NCBI GenBank assembly: GCA_030761205.1
Contig: JAULJL010000004.1
Coordinates: forward strand, 35,746,172-35,810,171
Direction: 5' to 3'
DNA length: 64,000 nucleotides
Source of the DNA: Fremontodendron californicum
Lineage: Eukaryota; Streptophyta; Magnoliopsida; Malvales; Malvaceae
Made by a program: the position numbers and the translations under genes. Below the pieces are notes generated by a model. The model saw only the letters and a list, made by a program, of their open reading frames with translations. It was not told the DNA's origin and did not search any database. Positions 48,401 through 61,400 of this stretch are shown here, piece by piece (positions within the stretch are counted from its first letter, which is position 1; every line of letters starts with the position of its first letter).

Positions 48401-49250
48401 TGTACTGTTTTAGTGTTACAATAGATAGACCATGTGAACAAGCAAATATCTGTGCATTTTTTGATCAAACAAATATCTGAATTTTGTTAACAATATTGCC
48501 ACAAAGTTGAAAACAAGGTCTAGTCCTGTCAAATCGCCTCGAACAGGGCCGGGCCTTGTCCAGGAATTTTCAACATTCCCAAGCCTGTGCTGGAGATATT
48601 AACAAATTTTTTTAAGAATCAATCGAACTCAACTCGGTCATAGACACCTATATGTCTCGCACCACATGGAAGAGTTTTGTTTGAGATTTGGCAGATGGGC
48701 TCAACAAGGCCATTGAAGAGGCCAAATAATTGATGTTGAAGTTTTCATTGCATTATTAAACGTCGAGATGCTGATGCTAACAAGTGCTCAGTAAACTTCC
48801 GAGATGGTAACTAAGCTTTGGAGAGATTAGTTAGCAAGGGATGGAGTCCGCCACCAAACAAATCATGATAAGTTCAATTTATGTCCAACACATTCGAATG
48901 TAAAAGTATGATCCATGATTTTTTTTTTTTTAAAAAAAATTAAATATATTCATATCGAATACATATCCGTATTCGGCACTCACCTGAGTAACATAACTGC
49001 CAATTGATCATAGTTTTTGCAAGAGCATTTCCTCTTACCAGTTACCATGCCAATCATAGCATCACATATAGCATTCTCATCATGCCACACAAATAAAGAA
49101 ATTGAAGAAAGGTATCTGTTATTACCATAACCATCAAGTGCTACATAAAACAAGTCATATTAGTAGACACTGGTATAAAGACCAAAGGATAGTTTTAAGA
49201 AGATGGCCAGGAATTCAAAGGCCAAGACGAGACACCTATGTGGAGAAAGC
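45480..49250. other. Long intergenic region with repeats
   Basis: No gene supported. It contains AT-rich tracts, an atatatttatacattattaa block at 46838-46990 that resembles 24255-24400, and short open frames (for example 47818-48144) without recognisable domains. 48510-48620 has gggccgggcc text reminiscent of the repeat at 57470-58035, and 48898-48995 is a partial copy of the MITE-like family. Confidence 0.5.
48898..48995 (-). mobile_element. Partial copy of the tatgttactcgg MITE-like repeat
   Basis: The minus strand reads ttatgttactcaggtgagtg then gccgaatacggatatg. This is the same opening and the same cggatacgg-type motifs as at 53876 and 44357; the remainder is lost in poly-A/T. Confidence 0.55.
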
Positions 49251-49254
49251 AACT

Positions 49255-50801
49255 CTAAAGCGCTTTAAGGATGTCATCGGCACTGGAGACGGTAAATTCT
49301 CCTCCGGATTCAACATTTGCAGCCTTCACCTTGAGGTCCTCGACCAGGAGAGCAAACCTCCTGGAACGAGTGCCAAGCCCTTTCTCGCCAAGGTCAAGCT
49401 CAAGACCAAGAGCATGGGTGTATGTTGCTGAACCATCAGCCAGAAACTTGACATCCTTGTTCTCAGGGTAAGTTTTGGCCCATGCCTTCATCACAAAGGG
49501 GTCATTCACTGCAAATTTAATTCAAGACTAAAGTCATTTTACAAATGCTAACAAGCCGGAGTTAAGTCTCCTTACCTTTCAAACATGAGAAAAATTGAAT
49601 TCTGTGAAAATGGCTAAAGCTAAATCTTGTAATCAAGTATCGAAAAACATAGGGTAGGAGTTCTGTTCATTGTAATTCTTTTTCTTCAAAAAACTATATA
49701 AATTTTGGAATTACTAAAAACTATATACTTTGCAAAGAGAATGTTTACTAATGATATATTATTCAAGGATCCGATGAATAATTGCTTATAAGCACTGGTT
49801 AGAAATTATTTAATTACGAATTTCGGAAATGTTTTTACATTTAATGTACTATTTTTGCTAAATTCAAAAAGAAACATTTCATTAATTGCTCTTTTATTTA
49901 TTTAAATATAACCTTAACCAGTATCAATTAACATTTACCATTATTGAAATGAAGAAGATCCTTACTGCTACCGAATCTTAATTGTCAACCAAAAAATTAA
50001 GGATATTTTAATTTGCATTGAAATTAAAAATATATAATTAATGCATTACTTTTTTTTTTTTTGAATTTCATAAAAGTAATATATTAAAGGCAAAAAACTT
50101 TCCTATTAACTAGTGCCTATGCCTATGGACACTGATTAAAATTATTTTAAGAAACTTTTTTGCATTTAATGCTTTATTTACTAAATTCAAAACAAACAAA
50201 AAAATTATTAATTGCATTTTTTTTCTTAAATATCCGCTTATGGTTAAAATGATATTTATAAATTGTTAATTTTTGTTTCCTCGAATGTAACTATAATCAC
50301 AGCAATGACTTCAGCATTCTATAATAATATATTTCTTAATTGTATGTTAAAAAAATTAGAGTAATTTGATGCTAATTGAATATTCAATTAAAGTAAGACC
50401 GTATAAAAAGCAATATTAAGAAAAAATGGAAAATAAAAAATTACCGCTGATGCAAATAATCTCATCAACACCCTTGGATTTAATCTCCTCTGCTTGCTCG
50501 ATGAACCCAGGCACATGTTTTAAGCTGCGTTTACACCAAATCAAAACCCTCCATGAAAATATCCGCTAAAAGAAATAAAAAAATAACCGACCCTGTTGAC
50601 CGGCAACAGACGGTTAAAACATGAGAGGAAGAAGAGAATTATTTACCTGCAAGTAGGGGTAAAGGCACCGGGAACGCCAAAAAGGATGATCTTTTTACCG
50701 GCAGCGAGGGAGTGTACGGACACCTGCTGGAGCTTATCCTCTGCGTCAAAGTAGGAGAGAGTACCGTCCGGGAGTACGTCGCCGACAGCAATCGGAGCCA
50801 T
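49255..50801 (-). CDS. PRXII: Type II peroxiredoxin (cytosolic PRXIIB/C/D-like)
   Basis: Thiol peroxidase reducing hydrogen and alkyl peroxides with glutaredoxin or thioredoxin as electron donor. Three exons: 50801-50647, 50524-50445, 49508-49255; 162 aa, the usual length of cytosolic plant PrxII. The peroxidatic Cys51 lies in GVPGAFTPTCS, split by intron 1, and the resolving Cys76 in VDEIICIS. VNDPFVMKAWAK and the C-terminal SADDILKAL are typical. The protein starts MAPIAVGDVLPDGTLSY with no targeting extension, hence cytosolic. A TATA box lies about 85 bp upstream. Intron 2 is about 0.94 kb and AT-rich. Which of the near-identical B/C/D paralogues it corresponds to cannot be decided here. 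Confidence 0.97.
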
Positions 50802-50882
50802 TGGATAAAAATCAACGGTTATGATGTGAGTGTGGGAGTTGAGACAGTTGATCGGACAGTGATAAATGAGGGCCGGAGCAAA

Positions 50883-50892
50883 GTATTTATAG
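50883..50892 (-). promoter_or_regulatory. TATA box of the peroxiredoxin gene
   Basis: The minus strand reads ctataaatac, about 82-91 bp upstream of the ATG at 50801, which would put the transcript start near 50855. Confidence 0.7.
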
Positions 50893-50899
50893 GGGCTTT

Positions 50900-53870
50900 A
50901 GTCTTTAAGCCTTAGGGCGCTTTCAAATCGTGATTATTTGAAGAAAGAAATAAAAAAAAAAAAAAAAAAAAATCTATTAGCTGGATTTGAATTACATTTG
51001 AGATCCGCGAACCATATATAAAAAATTAAATATGAAAAATTATTAAATGGTATAATTATTAAAAATTATTTAAAAAAATAAAATAAAGAGTTATAAATTA
51101 TTAAAAAAGATATTGTAAAAATAAAATCATCTTTAATAAAAAAATTTCTTTTTCCATTCACCTGTCATTTAAAAAATATTATTTTTTTAAAATTTTAATT
51201 AAAAAAATTTAAAAATAAATATTTATTTTTTAAAATTTTTATAATTTTTAAAATTTTAATTTTAAAACTATTATTTTTTATTTTTAAATTTTTTTTAATT
51301 AAAAAAATAAATAAAAAATTATGTTTTAAAATTAAAAAATTTATTTTTTTAATTAATAAAGTAAATTAAAAAATAAGAGAAAAAAAGAGAATAAGGTTTA
51401 TTTTATTAAGGGTAATTTTATCTTTACAATTTTTTTTCAACAATTTTATATTTTATATTTCTATTTTTCAAATAATTTTTACTCATTATACCATTTAATA
51501 ATTATTGTATTATAAGGGGTATGTTTTTCAAATTTACTCTATATAAAATCTATGCCTCGACCCCACAATCAAAATTACTTAGGCTCTATTTAGATGGACG
51601 ATAAAATTAATTTCGGTGAGATTAAAAATAACGGTGTAGGTGAGATTAGTTACTGTAACGGTAAGATTGAATACTGTAGAGGTGAGATTAAAATCAATGA
51701 TGAAATATGTATTTGAATGCAAAAGCAGCGCTGATGGTAAATTGAATTATAATAAGAAAAAAAATGATAATTAAAAATATTATATTAAAATATATATATA
51801 ATAAAATTTTGTAACATATTTGAGAAGTTAATAAATTAAAAATTAAAATTAATAATATAAATTTACATATTTTAAAATAAAAATAAATATTAATTAAATA
51901 TATAAATATTTATTTAAAATAAAAATTATTAAATTATTTAAATAAATTTAAATAAATAAAATTAAAACTACAAAGCAGTATAGCATCGATTAAAAAAAAA
52001 AGGATAATTTTGAAAATATTCACTTTTAGTGAGGTGAATTTCTTCACTAAATTCTTAAAGGTTCAGTGAAAAAAAATCCTCAATACGTGAGAAAGCTCCC
52101 ACCGCACGGATAAACTGTTATCCAACAGCCCACCAATACGAGGAGAGATCTCGACTGTCCAAGTGGAACCTTAAAAGTTTACTGAAATACCCTTTTGGTG
52201 GGGATTGTTGACTTGGGCTGTGATGCTGAATGCTGATGCTGCTGACTGTTGACCGTTTCTCAGGTTGGCAGTCGGCCGAACTACCCGTTCAAATACAACA
52301 TTCTTTTGAATGGGTCCATTAATAATTTTTACAATTTCTTGACTTACTTGAACTGTTATCTTTATAAATAAATTATCAATTTTTTTTGATTTTTTATTAA
52401 AAAGCATTTGGTCGCGATTCCGGCACTGTTATTTGTATAATTTTTTTATTCAAAATGATTGAATGTTAAGTGAATAGTGACATACAAATAAAGAAATGTT
52501 AACGAATAAGGTAATATTTATATAAAAAAAAAATTTATAATTATTATATATATATATTTTTGAATTTGATAAGAATAAAAATACTTTAAAAAAGAAAATA
52601 TTTCCAAAAAATTTATTTTAATTGTTCTTAATAATAAATTGCAATTGCTAAATATCAAGAAAAAACAAAATTAGGATTCCTTAAACTTGTTTAGTTTTTC
52701 CTCTTTTATGTCTATTTCATGATAAAATAAACTTGAATTCAAAAATTCATTTGTAAAAAATTTAAATTGTTCAAACTTGATTTGACAAAAAAGTCAAAAG
52801 ACTTGTACTCACAAAATTTTCTCCTTTTACAACCCGAATCTGAAAGAAATCCAAACCCGAAACAAAAAATTCAATAGAAACAGGTTAAATATTCTTGACA
52901 AGATTTCAAGATCAATAAAAAAAAAATAGTAATAAAAGTTCAACAACAATATGCATCAATGGCAGTCAATTGAAGCCTGGTGGTGAAGGTGATCAACTGC
53001 TTATGCTACCAATCGACCAAATGAGCAACTTGAATCAACTCTTCCACTTATCTGGCCAAGTAGAAATTCCATGACTCTAAGGCCTTCAACCATCAAAGCT
53101 TGAGTTTATCTCAAGGATTCTTATAATGCAAGCTTTATTAAGAAACTAAAATCTTTATAAAAATGGGTTTTCAGCAACCAACTTGAATCAGTACAAATAT
53201 AAAAAGGTTTTGCTTTTTATCTGATATTATGTAAAGGTTGGTTACTACTTACTATAATGCACAACAATGGAATCTAGCTATAACTAACAAGGACCAAATA
53301 GACAAAAATTTAAACAAAAGTATCAGGTCATAGATGCCATATTATTAGAATATCATCAATGACTATGTCTATAACTTGGTTTCTCCGTAGCTGCATTGAG
53401 CTTTTAACCTTTAGGATAGTCGTATCCATCAGAATCCTACGGTGGCAAGGTTAGGTGATTGATCTTCCATGCTGCCACTATGACTTGGGGAAAGCTGGTA
53501 AATGAGCACTTGTTTGTCTTCTATACAGGGAAGAACTCAAGGACAACATGAAAATGGAAAAGATCATCCAGTTTCATCTTGAATATAAACCACCACAGTA
53601 ATAAAATCATGATTGCAATTCCAACCAAAGCATAATACCAGTTGAAGCAGCTCTGAAAGATCCCCTCAATTGTTAGGGTTGCCAAAATGATTAGGACATG
53701 GTCAAGCAACATGGCCTAGTGCCACCAGAACAATAGAAAAGCACCAGCTGGGCTGGTTTTGTAGACATACAACTTATTATTATTTGGTAATAGTATAGGA
53801 TATCTTATTGGTCATTTTATTGCTATTAAGTGTCAACTGCAATCACTCCCCTAAGGGACAAAATGTAGCA
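50900..53870. other. Intergenic, AT-rich
   Basis: No confident gene. 51000-51980 is extremely AT-rich. A sequence starting ggctctatttagatggacg at 51589 with several gtgagatta repeats looks like a transposon end, but no partner end was found. A 63-codon open frame at 53712-53521 (-) encodes a strongly hydrophobic peptide (YYALVGIAIMILLLWWFIF) and is left as unsupported. Confidence 0.45.
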
Positions 53871-53875
53871 ACATG

Positions 53876-54070
53876 CTATGTTACTCGGACTCGGATTCGG
53901 GTGGGGTGTGAGTGTCGTATACGGGCATTTTCAATTTTTTTTTTCTAAGATTTTCATCTATTTAAAAGGCCCTTGGAGGATTATATCTCCATACACATGT
54001 CTGGATATGCATCGGATACGGGTATCGGACACGGATACTTCAAGAAAAATGAAGAGTCAGAGCAACATAA
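53876..54070. mobile_element. MITE-like repeat, best-preserved copy of its family
   Basis: Left end ctatgttactcggactcgg; the right end, read from the other strand, is ttatgttgctctgactcttc. This gives imperfect terminal inverted repeats about 195 bp apart, with internal cggatacgggtatcggacac motifs. Related copies lie at 44353-44550 and 48898-48995. Confidence 0.7.
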
Positions 54071-55040
54071 GCACCATGTATCACAAAACAATTAAGAACA
54101 TGATGTGGGTGCTTGGTATAATTATTAGTTAATAATCACATGCATTGGCAATCAATAGCATGGTATCAAAGCTGATACAAACTGGAAATCACATATGTGA
54201 TGAGTAACATTTCACATTATGAGTGACTAATGCCTGAACTAAAATTCCTCAAGCAACAACCTAAGAGTGAAAACTTAATACCTGGACATGTAGCTCCATA
54301 ACAATACTTTGTAATTTTCAATCAAACCTTATATTTCCTGATAAAGCATGTGAGATGTACTTATTTTCTCCAACAAATTGATGTTAGAAAAAACTGCATT
54401 ACCTTAAAGCTGTTCCCATGCACATTACTAAGCCCTTTTGACAAAAAGATTTGATTTCTTCATAATATATTAGTAAAGGTCAATCTCTGAACATAAACCT
54501 TCATATTTTGTTCTACCAAATAGTAATCAACAAGGAACTTTAACAAATTAGCTTCCTGACAAAAATACTAACGACTGATCCTAGTGAAATTACATGAACC
54601 TGATCAAGTATGAACCAACAAGGAAGCCCCCAGAGCAGGCAAGAGATTTCAATTGGCTGATTAAATGGATAATATGTTTGTTCCTATGGAATTGAACTTT
54701 TGATGATTCACTAGGTGCAAGATCATATGTGCTTGAATGCTCAAGACTGCAACCTTCTCAAATGTCTCGTTAGCATAACAAATCAAACTTGAAAAGTCAT
54801 GAGATTATCCTGACAGTAAGTTCATGTTAGATTGTCTAGACATCTTGACATCAATATGGAGTATATCCAGAAAAGCATGTTCTTATCTAAGAATGAAAAG
54901 GACATGGCTCCAACAAGTTGGCAAAACTAGACTTATCAATCATTTTATCTAAAATATGGTAAAAATAGATACTGCAAACTATATACCTGAAGAGAAAATT
55001 GAACTTCTCCAGAAAAACTAGAACCTCCTAAAAGATGGTG
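54071..55040. other. Spacer and probable 3' region of the 411-aa protein gene
   Basis: No gene recognised; AT-rich with no repeat structure noticed. Confidence 0.4.
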
Positions 55041-55044
55041 ATAA

Positions 55045-56737
55045 TCAGAGGGACCAGTTAGACCGAAGCACAAGGGCCAGGGTTCGGGAATTTCCATCTA
55101 CTACATATGCAACGCCTGGCTTCAAGCTAAATCTCTTACTTGGGTTAAATTTTACATAAGATTCAACCTGAAAGTGGTCCCAGTTTCCTGGACCTTCAAC
55201 AATCCCACCAAGACTCATACCCAAACCATATACATCTTCAGAAGTATCAGAGAAATTGACAGCCCATTGTAAATGTTCTGAATTTGCTTGTTTCATCTCA
55301 ATCCAACCAGCAAGTCTTTTGTATTCATCAAGTTCTAACTCCAGCTTCAGGGCAATAGATCCAAATTCCGAGGTGTTTGTTGTCAAAGGTGGAGAAGATG
55401 ATTCAACCGTTGTATCAGCATCTTCAAGATGTCTAGAAAACTCAACGGGAATAGCAAGGGCTCCAAGATGGACATTACGACTTGCCAATTTAGGCCCTCG
55501 ATGAAGGCCTAAAATTGAGAGTTTCAATCCTATTGGAAGTTGACAAACAACTTGTCCAAAAGTACTGAAGCAATGTTCATTTCTCATTCTAGAGACAGAT
55601 TGAGCCAGCGAAGCAATGATATTTGACTTTCTCACTGTCACCCCAATTGCACCTCCATTATGCTGATGCAAAAGGGGTGGCCCCAATGATAAATCAGTGA
55701 GGCCCTTTTCCTCCTAGACAACAAATAAAATCCAGGTTAATACAGAAAAGAGTTCAGGACAATAACTAAAAGTTCATATCAATTATGGAGTCTGATCACT
55801 AATAGAAGTAAAATTCATACAAATAAATGCAACTCGATATAATGGAATGTACAGAACAGTACATCAAGAATACATGGTTTGCACAAATCAATTTAAACAC
55901 TTCTCAACATTATAATAAGTATAAAAATAAACTAACAGTGAGGCCCCATAAGAAATCGCAATGCTTAAAACTTGAAACTTGAGACTCCAGGACTCAGGTT
56001 TGAAACCTGGGAATAATGGGGGGATTAGGGAAAGTTACAAACTATCTCCTATTATGTAATCCAAGGTCTAGTAAATTTTACCTGAAGGGGAAAATCCGAG
56101 GCAACATCCAGATCTCTAAACTGAGCTCCAAATGGAATTGCAATAGCAGAAAACCAATTACCAGCATTTGCTTTATAAAACAACTTAGCCAGCGAAAGTG
56201 GAGTTCCATATGCATCACCATCATTACTTGCAACCCTTTTCTGATTAGACACAAACTCAATCCCAACAGAATCTTTATCCCCAACAGTTGTTTCAAGTCT
56301 AAACCTGGAATCAACCCCGGTTCTGATTCCTGCCCGACCAACCCCATCCCAATGTTCCTCATCAACCTTGGAGTTGGACATTAACAATACGGCTCCGAGA
56401 AGATCAACTTCCCCTCTCAAAAGGGTACTTGATTCTTGGAATGGATTCCCCTTTGATGTTTTGTAAAATGAAAGTAAACGTTCGACTTTGTCTTGTCGGT
56501 CCCGGAGTTTCATCAAGTCTGAAAATGATTCTCGTTGTAGCCGCTTCAAGATTTCAATCTTATAACAATAAAAACAGAAGAAAAAGGTTAAAATCAGTAA
56601 AAGAAAAACAGAGAAAAAGAGAATACAAAAATGAAAAATTTTAATACAGGATTGCGGCGAGATGAAGATGCTACGCCTTTAACCAAGTCTTGAGCGAACC
56701 CTTTTATTTTCTCCACTGCTAAAGCTATGGAATCCAT
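55045..56737 (-). CDS. Uncharacterised plant protein, 411 aa
   Basis: I do not recognise a named family. Three exons: 56737-56648, 56558-56082, 55713-55045, phase 0 at both junctions. The N-terminal 60 residues look helical and amphipathic (MDSIALAVEKIKGFAQDLVK, then a charged LKRLQRESFSDLMKLRDRQD). The remainder is dominated by alternating polar and hydrophobic stretches separated by Gly/Asn/Asp turns (for example GVDSRFRLETTVGDKDSVGI, QWAVNFSDTSEDVYGLGMSL) and ends in a strand-like NSRTLALVLRSNWSL. That pattern suggests a large antiparallel beta structure, possibly a beta-barrel outer-envelope type protein, but this is inference from pattern only. The coherent splice structure and codon-level continuity make it a real gene. 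No transmembrane helix or signal peptide is evident. Confidence 0.85.
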
Positions 56738-56749
56738 TTTCTCGCAGTT

Positions 56750-57465
56750 CTTTTTGTGGGTTTTTTTTTAATGAAGAAATTGCTGTGAATGTTAAGTCAG
56801 GGGTTTTGATTTCTCCTATTTGAAAAGCGGGAGCCGAGGGCGGCAAGATTTGTTTGTGGGTTTTATTGGTGGATTAATTTTTTGTTTTTTGTTATTTTTT
56901 TTGCCGAAGGATTTAATAATTAGTTACTGATATGGAGGTGGAGCAATAAAATAGGGTTTTATTTATGGAAAATATTTATTTATCATTTTGAGTTTTGACT
57001 TTGAAAAAAGAATAAGAATCAGTTACTGCCAGTCTCAATTTATTTTTCTGTGGAACTTAGATCAGAATGCGACACGTAGTTGTCCAGTCCAAATAAATCA
57101 CTACTACTAAATCTGTGACAAGATATTTGGACCCGTTTTAATTTAAATTATTATTTAATCAATAATTTTTTTATTTAAATTTAATTAAAAAAAGTTACAC
57201 ATGTTTTTCGAATCTGATAAGTCCGGTCCAATTTTGACAAATAATTTTTTTATTATTCAAACTTGATTGGGCTCAAATGACCCGACCCATAAACTGTAAA
57301 AAAAACTCTAGAAATTAGTTTATATAATAAAATAAACATGTGATGATTAAATTCATAATTCTTTTATGCAATGTGGAATGTGATATCTTCCATAAAAAGA
57401 AATGAAAAAAATTAATTATTATTATTATTGCATTAGCTTAAATTCTCTTTACAACAAAGACTGTC
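56750..57465. other. Promoter-side spacer of the 411-aa protein gene
   Basis: No gene seen; AT-rich. The probable promoter is at the left end, but no convincing TATA box was identified. Confidence 0.4.
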
Positions 57466-57469
57466 AATA

Positions 57470-58035
57470 TGTGTCATTTTGATTAGATTGTTTATGGGCC
57501 GGTTCGGTTTTAGGTCGGGTCGGATTTGGGTCGGGCCTATGCATGTCCGGCTCGAAATATAAGTTTCAAATTTTGTTCAAACTCGTCCATATTTGTAATG
57601 GATAGCCCAAATCCGTTTAGGTCCGTCCATATTTTTTTCTATTTTTTTTATAAAAAAATATATTATTTTTTATTTAATCTTTAATCTTTAATAATTTTTT
57701 ATTTTTCTTTTATTAAGTTGTTAAATATGGACAATTTAACATATTTTTTAATGTTTACATTATAATATAATATATATTTAATCTTTATATGGCATAAATC
57801 ATATCATATATATAAAAATAAAAATAAAAATAAAAATTTTATTTAATTAAAAAACAGACCAGACAAGGATCGGGCCTTGAAAGTTAGAGTCAAGGCCCAG
57901 CCCATTTTTTTAAACGAGCCTAATTTTTTCCGAATCCCATTTTTCGGGCCTAATATTTTTGTTCAAATTCTCTCAAACTTCGGGTTTGAACAGGTAGTCC
58001 GACCCTTAAATAGGTCTAATTTTGACTATATCCCA
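57470..58035. mobile_element. Foldback/MITE-like repeat with gggtcggg arms
   Basis: The left arm gattagattgtttatgggcc is mirrored on the other strand at the right end by aattagacctatttaagggt. Both arms continue into GC-rich gggtcggg/ccgggcc-type text flanking an AT-rich core. No coding capacity. Related GC-rich text lies at 48510-48620. Confidence 0.6.
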
Positions 58036-58478
58036 TAATATAGATAGCAGCATCCTGCATCCTCCTCTGTTTGCCAATTGCCATTTCCAGAAATTTCAGA
58101 ATTTTCTCCAATAATGCCAAGGATCCGGATAAATTTACAGTATTCATTTATATATAGTACAATGCTAAAGAATTACTAATTGTTACCAAAACTTACAATT
58201 CAATTTGGTGCAAGTCAAGTCATAGAATGAAAGATAACTAACATACAAATTTCAAGAAATGAGGACTCTTTTTTTCTTTTTCCAGAGATTTCAAAGATAT
58301 GGTTATTTCAATGGTGCAAACCATATCTTAAATTGGTAAACAAGTCCATTAATATGTGTAGGCTGCAAACAAAAAAAAAATCATTGGAATTATTTTGCTT
58401 CCAAATTGTTCTATAATCAACGTGTTCTCCATAGTTTACAGCTTTCCTTTCTCCTTTTTTGTCTTTTCTTTCAGCTTT

Positions 58479-61400
58479 TTAACTCCATCCCCATGCCTGC
58501 AGAGCAAATAAGCTTTGACAGTTAATGCAAAGGATTCAACTTCATTGAATGTTCGAAGGTTGAGGCATAGTTCAAATTTGTTGCAGACAAAGAGGGAAGA
58601 GTTTTTTTTACCTGAATTCGGCCATCAGAAGTTCCGATAACTAAAACTTCTTCATTGGCATCAAGATTCATGCAAAGAACTTTACCATTAGTTCCTGTTT
58701 GCAGTATTTCAATTCTAGTTTGTTTTTTCTGGTCCCAAACTTCGACAATTCCTCCTTTGCATCCCAAGTATATGAGCTCTGAGCTTATTGCCATAGACCT
58801 CACTTCTGAAGTAGTTGGCAGCGATCCTACCATGTTATAATTTGTAATGCTCCAAACCTTTGCAGGAAAAAAACCAAAAGAAAAAATTAAAAGAAAGTAA
58901 AACCCATTGCATTGCTTGTCACCAAAATGAAGAAAAAAAAAGAGAAAGGCAAAGGAACCTTCACAGCTACTCCATCCAAGGCAGTGCTGGCTGAATATAT
59001 CAGTCCATTGTGAACCTGGAGTGCATGGACAGGATGTGCTTTGCCTAGTAATTTTCTAGAACCACTTTGAATGGTGCTGAGTGTTCCTGAAGCCAAATCA
59101 AGTTCCTGAAAAATAAGATTTCTTTTCATTAGGATTTCAATAATAATGACAAAGATGAAAAAAAAAGTGTTTTGTGAAAGAAAACCTGATACCTGGATAC
59201 TGTTATCATGGCATCCACAATATAATCTTCCATGGTCAAGAGCCAAGCACTTGATGTGTTTATTTTGATTCAATAGTTTTGATTGTCCATTCCATGCATG
59301 AACCTGCAAGGGGTAGGGAAAAAAAAGGCTTAAAACTCATTAAAGTTAGGGTCACTGATCCTGAAATGAAGCATGAAATGCTGATACCCAGCACAAAGAG
59401 GAATATTGAAATGATCTGATACCTTGACACCAGCTCCTTGGGGAATGAAGCATGAAATGCTGTTAGCAACAACTAAGTTATGAACCTGATCCTTCATATC
59501 ATGTACTTGTACACAATGTATTAGTTCATTGTCAATGGACCAGACCTGCAGCTCATCGCAAACAAAATGTATCAGTTTGGCCCTTCAATGGAGGTAATCT
59601 GAAAGAAGCATAAGAACATACCCTTGCAGTTTTATCAAGTGAACCACTATATAATCTTTCCCCAGATTGTAGAATATACAAGCTTGTAACAGCCTTGGTA
59701 TGTTCTCGAATTTCTTGGACAAGATGAAGAATGCTGCCTCTACCGGTCCAGACCTTCAAATTTTGAACAGAGCAGTCAATCTCAAGTTTCATAACTTTCT
59801 ATCACTTGACAGTTTCAGAAAGATTGCAGTACTTCAAAAATAATCTTAATGTGTTCATGCTTAAGTGGTTTAGTTTATCAAATATAGAGTCAAGACTCTA
59901 ATTCTATAGTTAGGTGAGGTAATCATCTGGATCACTGCTAAACTTGCATCAGCAAATAAGGGCTGTAATTTCTCCAGAAATAAACTCCACATAGGAGGAG
60001 TGACCAAAAACATTCCCCCATAGGAGAATTGGCTGAATGAACCTATCGAATCCTACCTCATTCGTTGAAAGATCATATACATAATGGTGGAACCATTTTC
60101 AGGCATATGTCTATACCACCATTTAAAACATAAGGAGCAAAACTTCATGAAAGCAAAAACTGAAAGTTGATTTCATCCAAAACAGGATCCAAATGCAACT
60201 TTTTTTAACATATATGTAGGATCTGATGTATTTGTATATAGTTGAATATCCCATATAGGAACTCGACTACTTGTGTACAACAAAATTTAACGTAAAGTCG
60301 AAACTGTTGTGCAATAAAGTTAGTAAAATTACCAAACAATCAGTATAGGAATTGTGAAGTATAACATCAGAGAAGAGGGTTACCTTTATAGTTCCATCTG
60401 AATGGCCTGAAAAGAATTTGTCTTTGAAACTAACAATTGACAATACTTCTCCATTTTCAGCGGAGTCTACTTGAACTAATTCTTTATGATTCCACAATTC
60501 CTACAGCACAACAGAAATAGACAAGTTTGCTTTGATACTTCACTTTTTTTTTTTTTTTTTTCTGGAATTATTAATTCAGAAGTTTAACAAACTTACAGCA
60601 CTAGAATCTTGTCCTTCAGAGAGAAGTTTCATAATTTCAAATGCCAGTGGGGAGGATTTTCTAAGCTCTCTTAAACCTTTCAAAATGTGCTTCATATAGG
60701 AAGTCAGATCACGCAGTCCTTCTGAAATTCAGATAATCTTGCATAATTAGCTAGCTTCAGAGCTAAATACCCTGATAGATCTGAGCAATGAACTGGTGAT
60801 TAATTCCCATTACTGAACATTCACTATAATATTTCTTGCTCTATCCACTATATATGCTTTGAAAAACATGTCATGATTCTTATCCTCTTGGCACATAAAG
60901 ATGACCACAAGATGAGAAGAAAGGAAAATAAGGATTTCAAGCTCAAAGAAATACCTGAGAGCACTATAATGCAGCTTTTAAGCAGGTATGCATCAATTTT
61001 TTTTACTTCAAAAATTAGAACCTACCAGGGTCATGAATGAAGCTTTTGAGAGCCAACAAGGAAAGAGTTCTGTCTTCAATGTCCTTTGCAGACTTGAATA
61101 TCGATATAAAGTGCTTGAGTAGGCAGACTCGGGCTGCTCCTCTTATTCCGGTGTCTGGAATAACATCAAGCATGTATACTAGCCATGTTGCTGCCAGAAA
61201 GCACGCTGAATGTAGCTCTGCAGATCTGCTCTCCAGCCCTTCTGCTAAAGCTTCAAAGAGCAGACCAAATTCATGACTTACTAAAACAAATGCCATTTTT
61301 CTTTCCCAAGCATCAGCTGCCTTCTCTTCTTCCTGTTGATGCCATTGCCAATTGAAGTGGCAAAAGGGAAAAAAAATGAATAGCATGTAATAGATGCAAT

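Noticed and set aside
51585..52150. Possible transposon beginning ggctctatttagatggacg
   Set aside because: No convincing matching inverted end or target duplication could be found.
52171..52407. 78-codon minus-strand frame
   Set aside because: No recognisable domain and no neighbouring exons; AT-rich surroundings.
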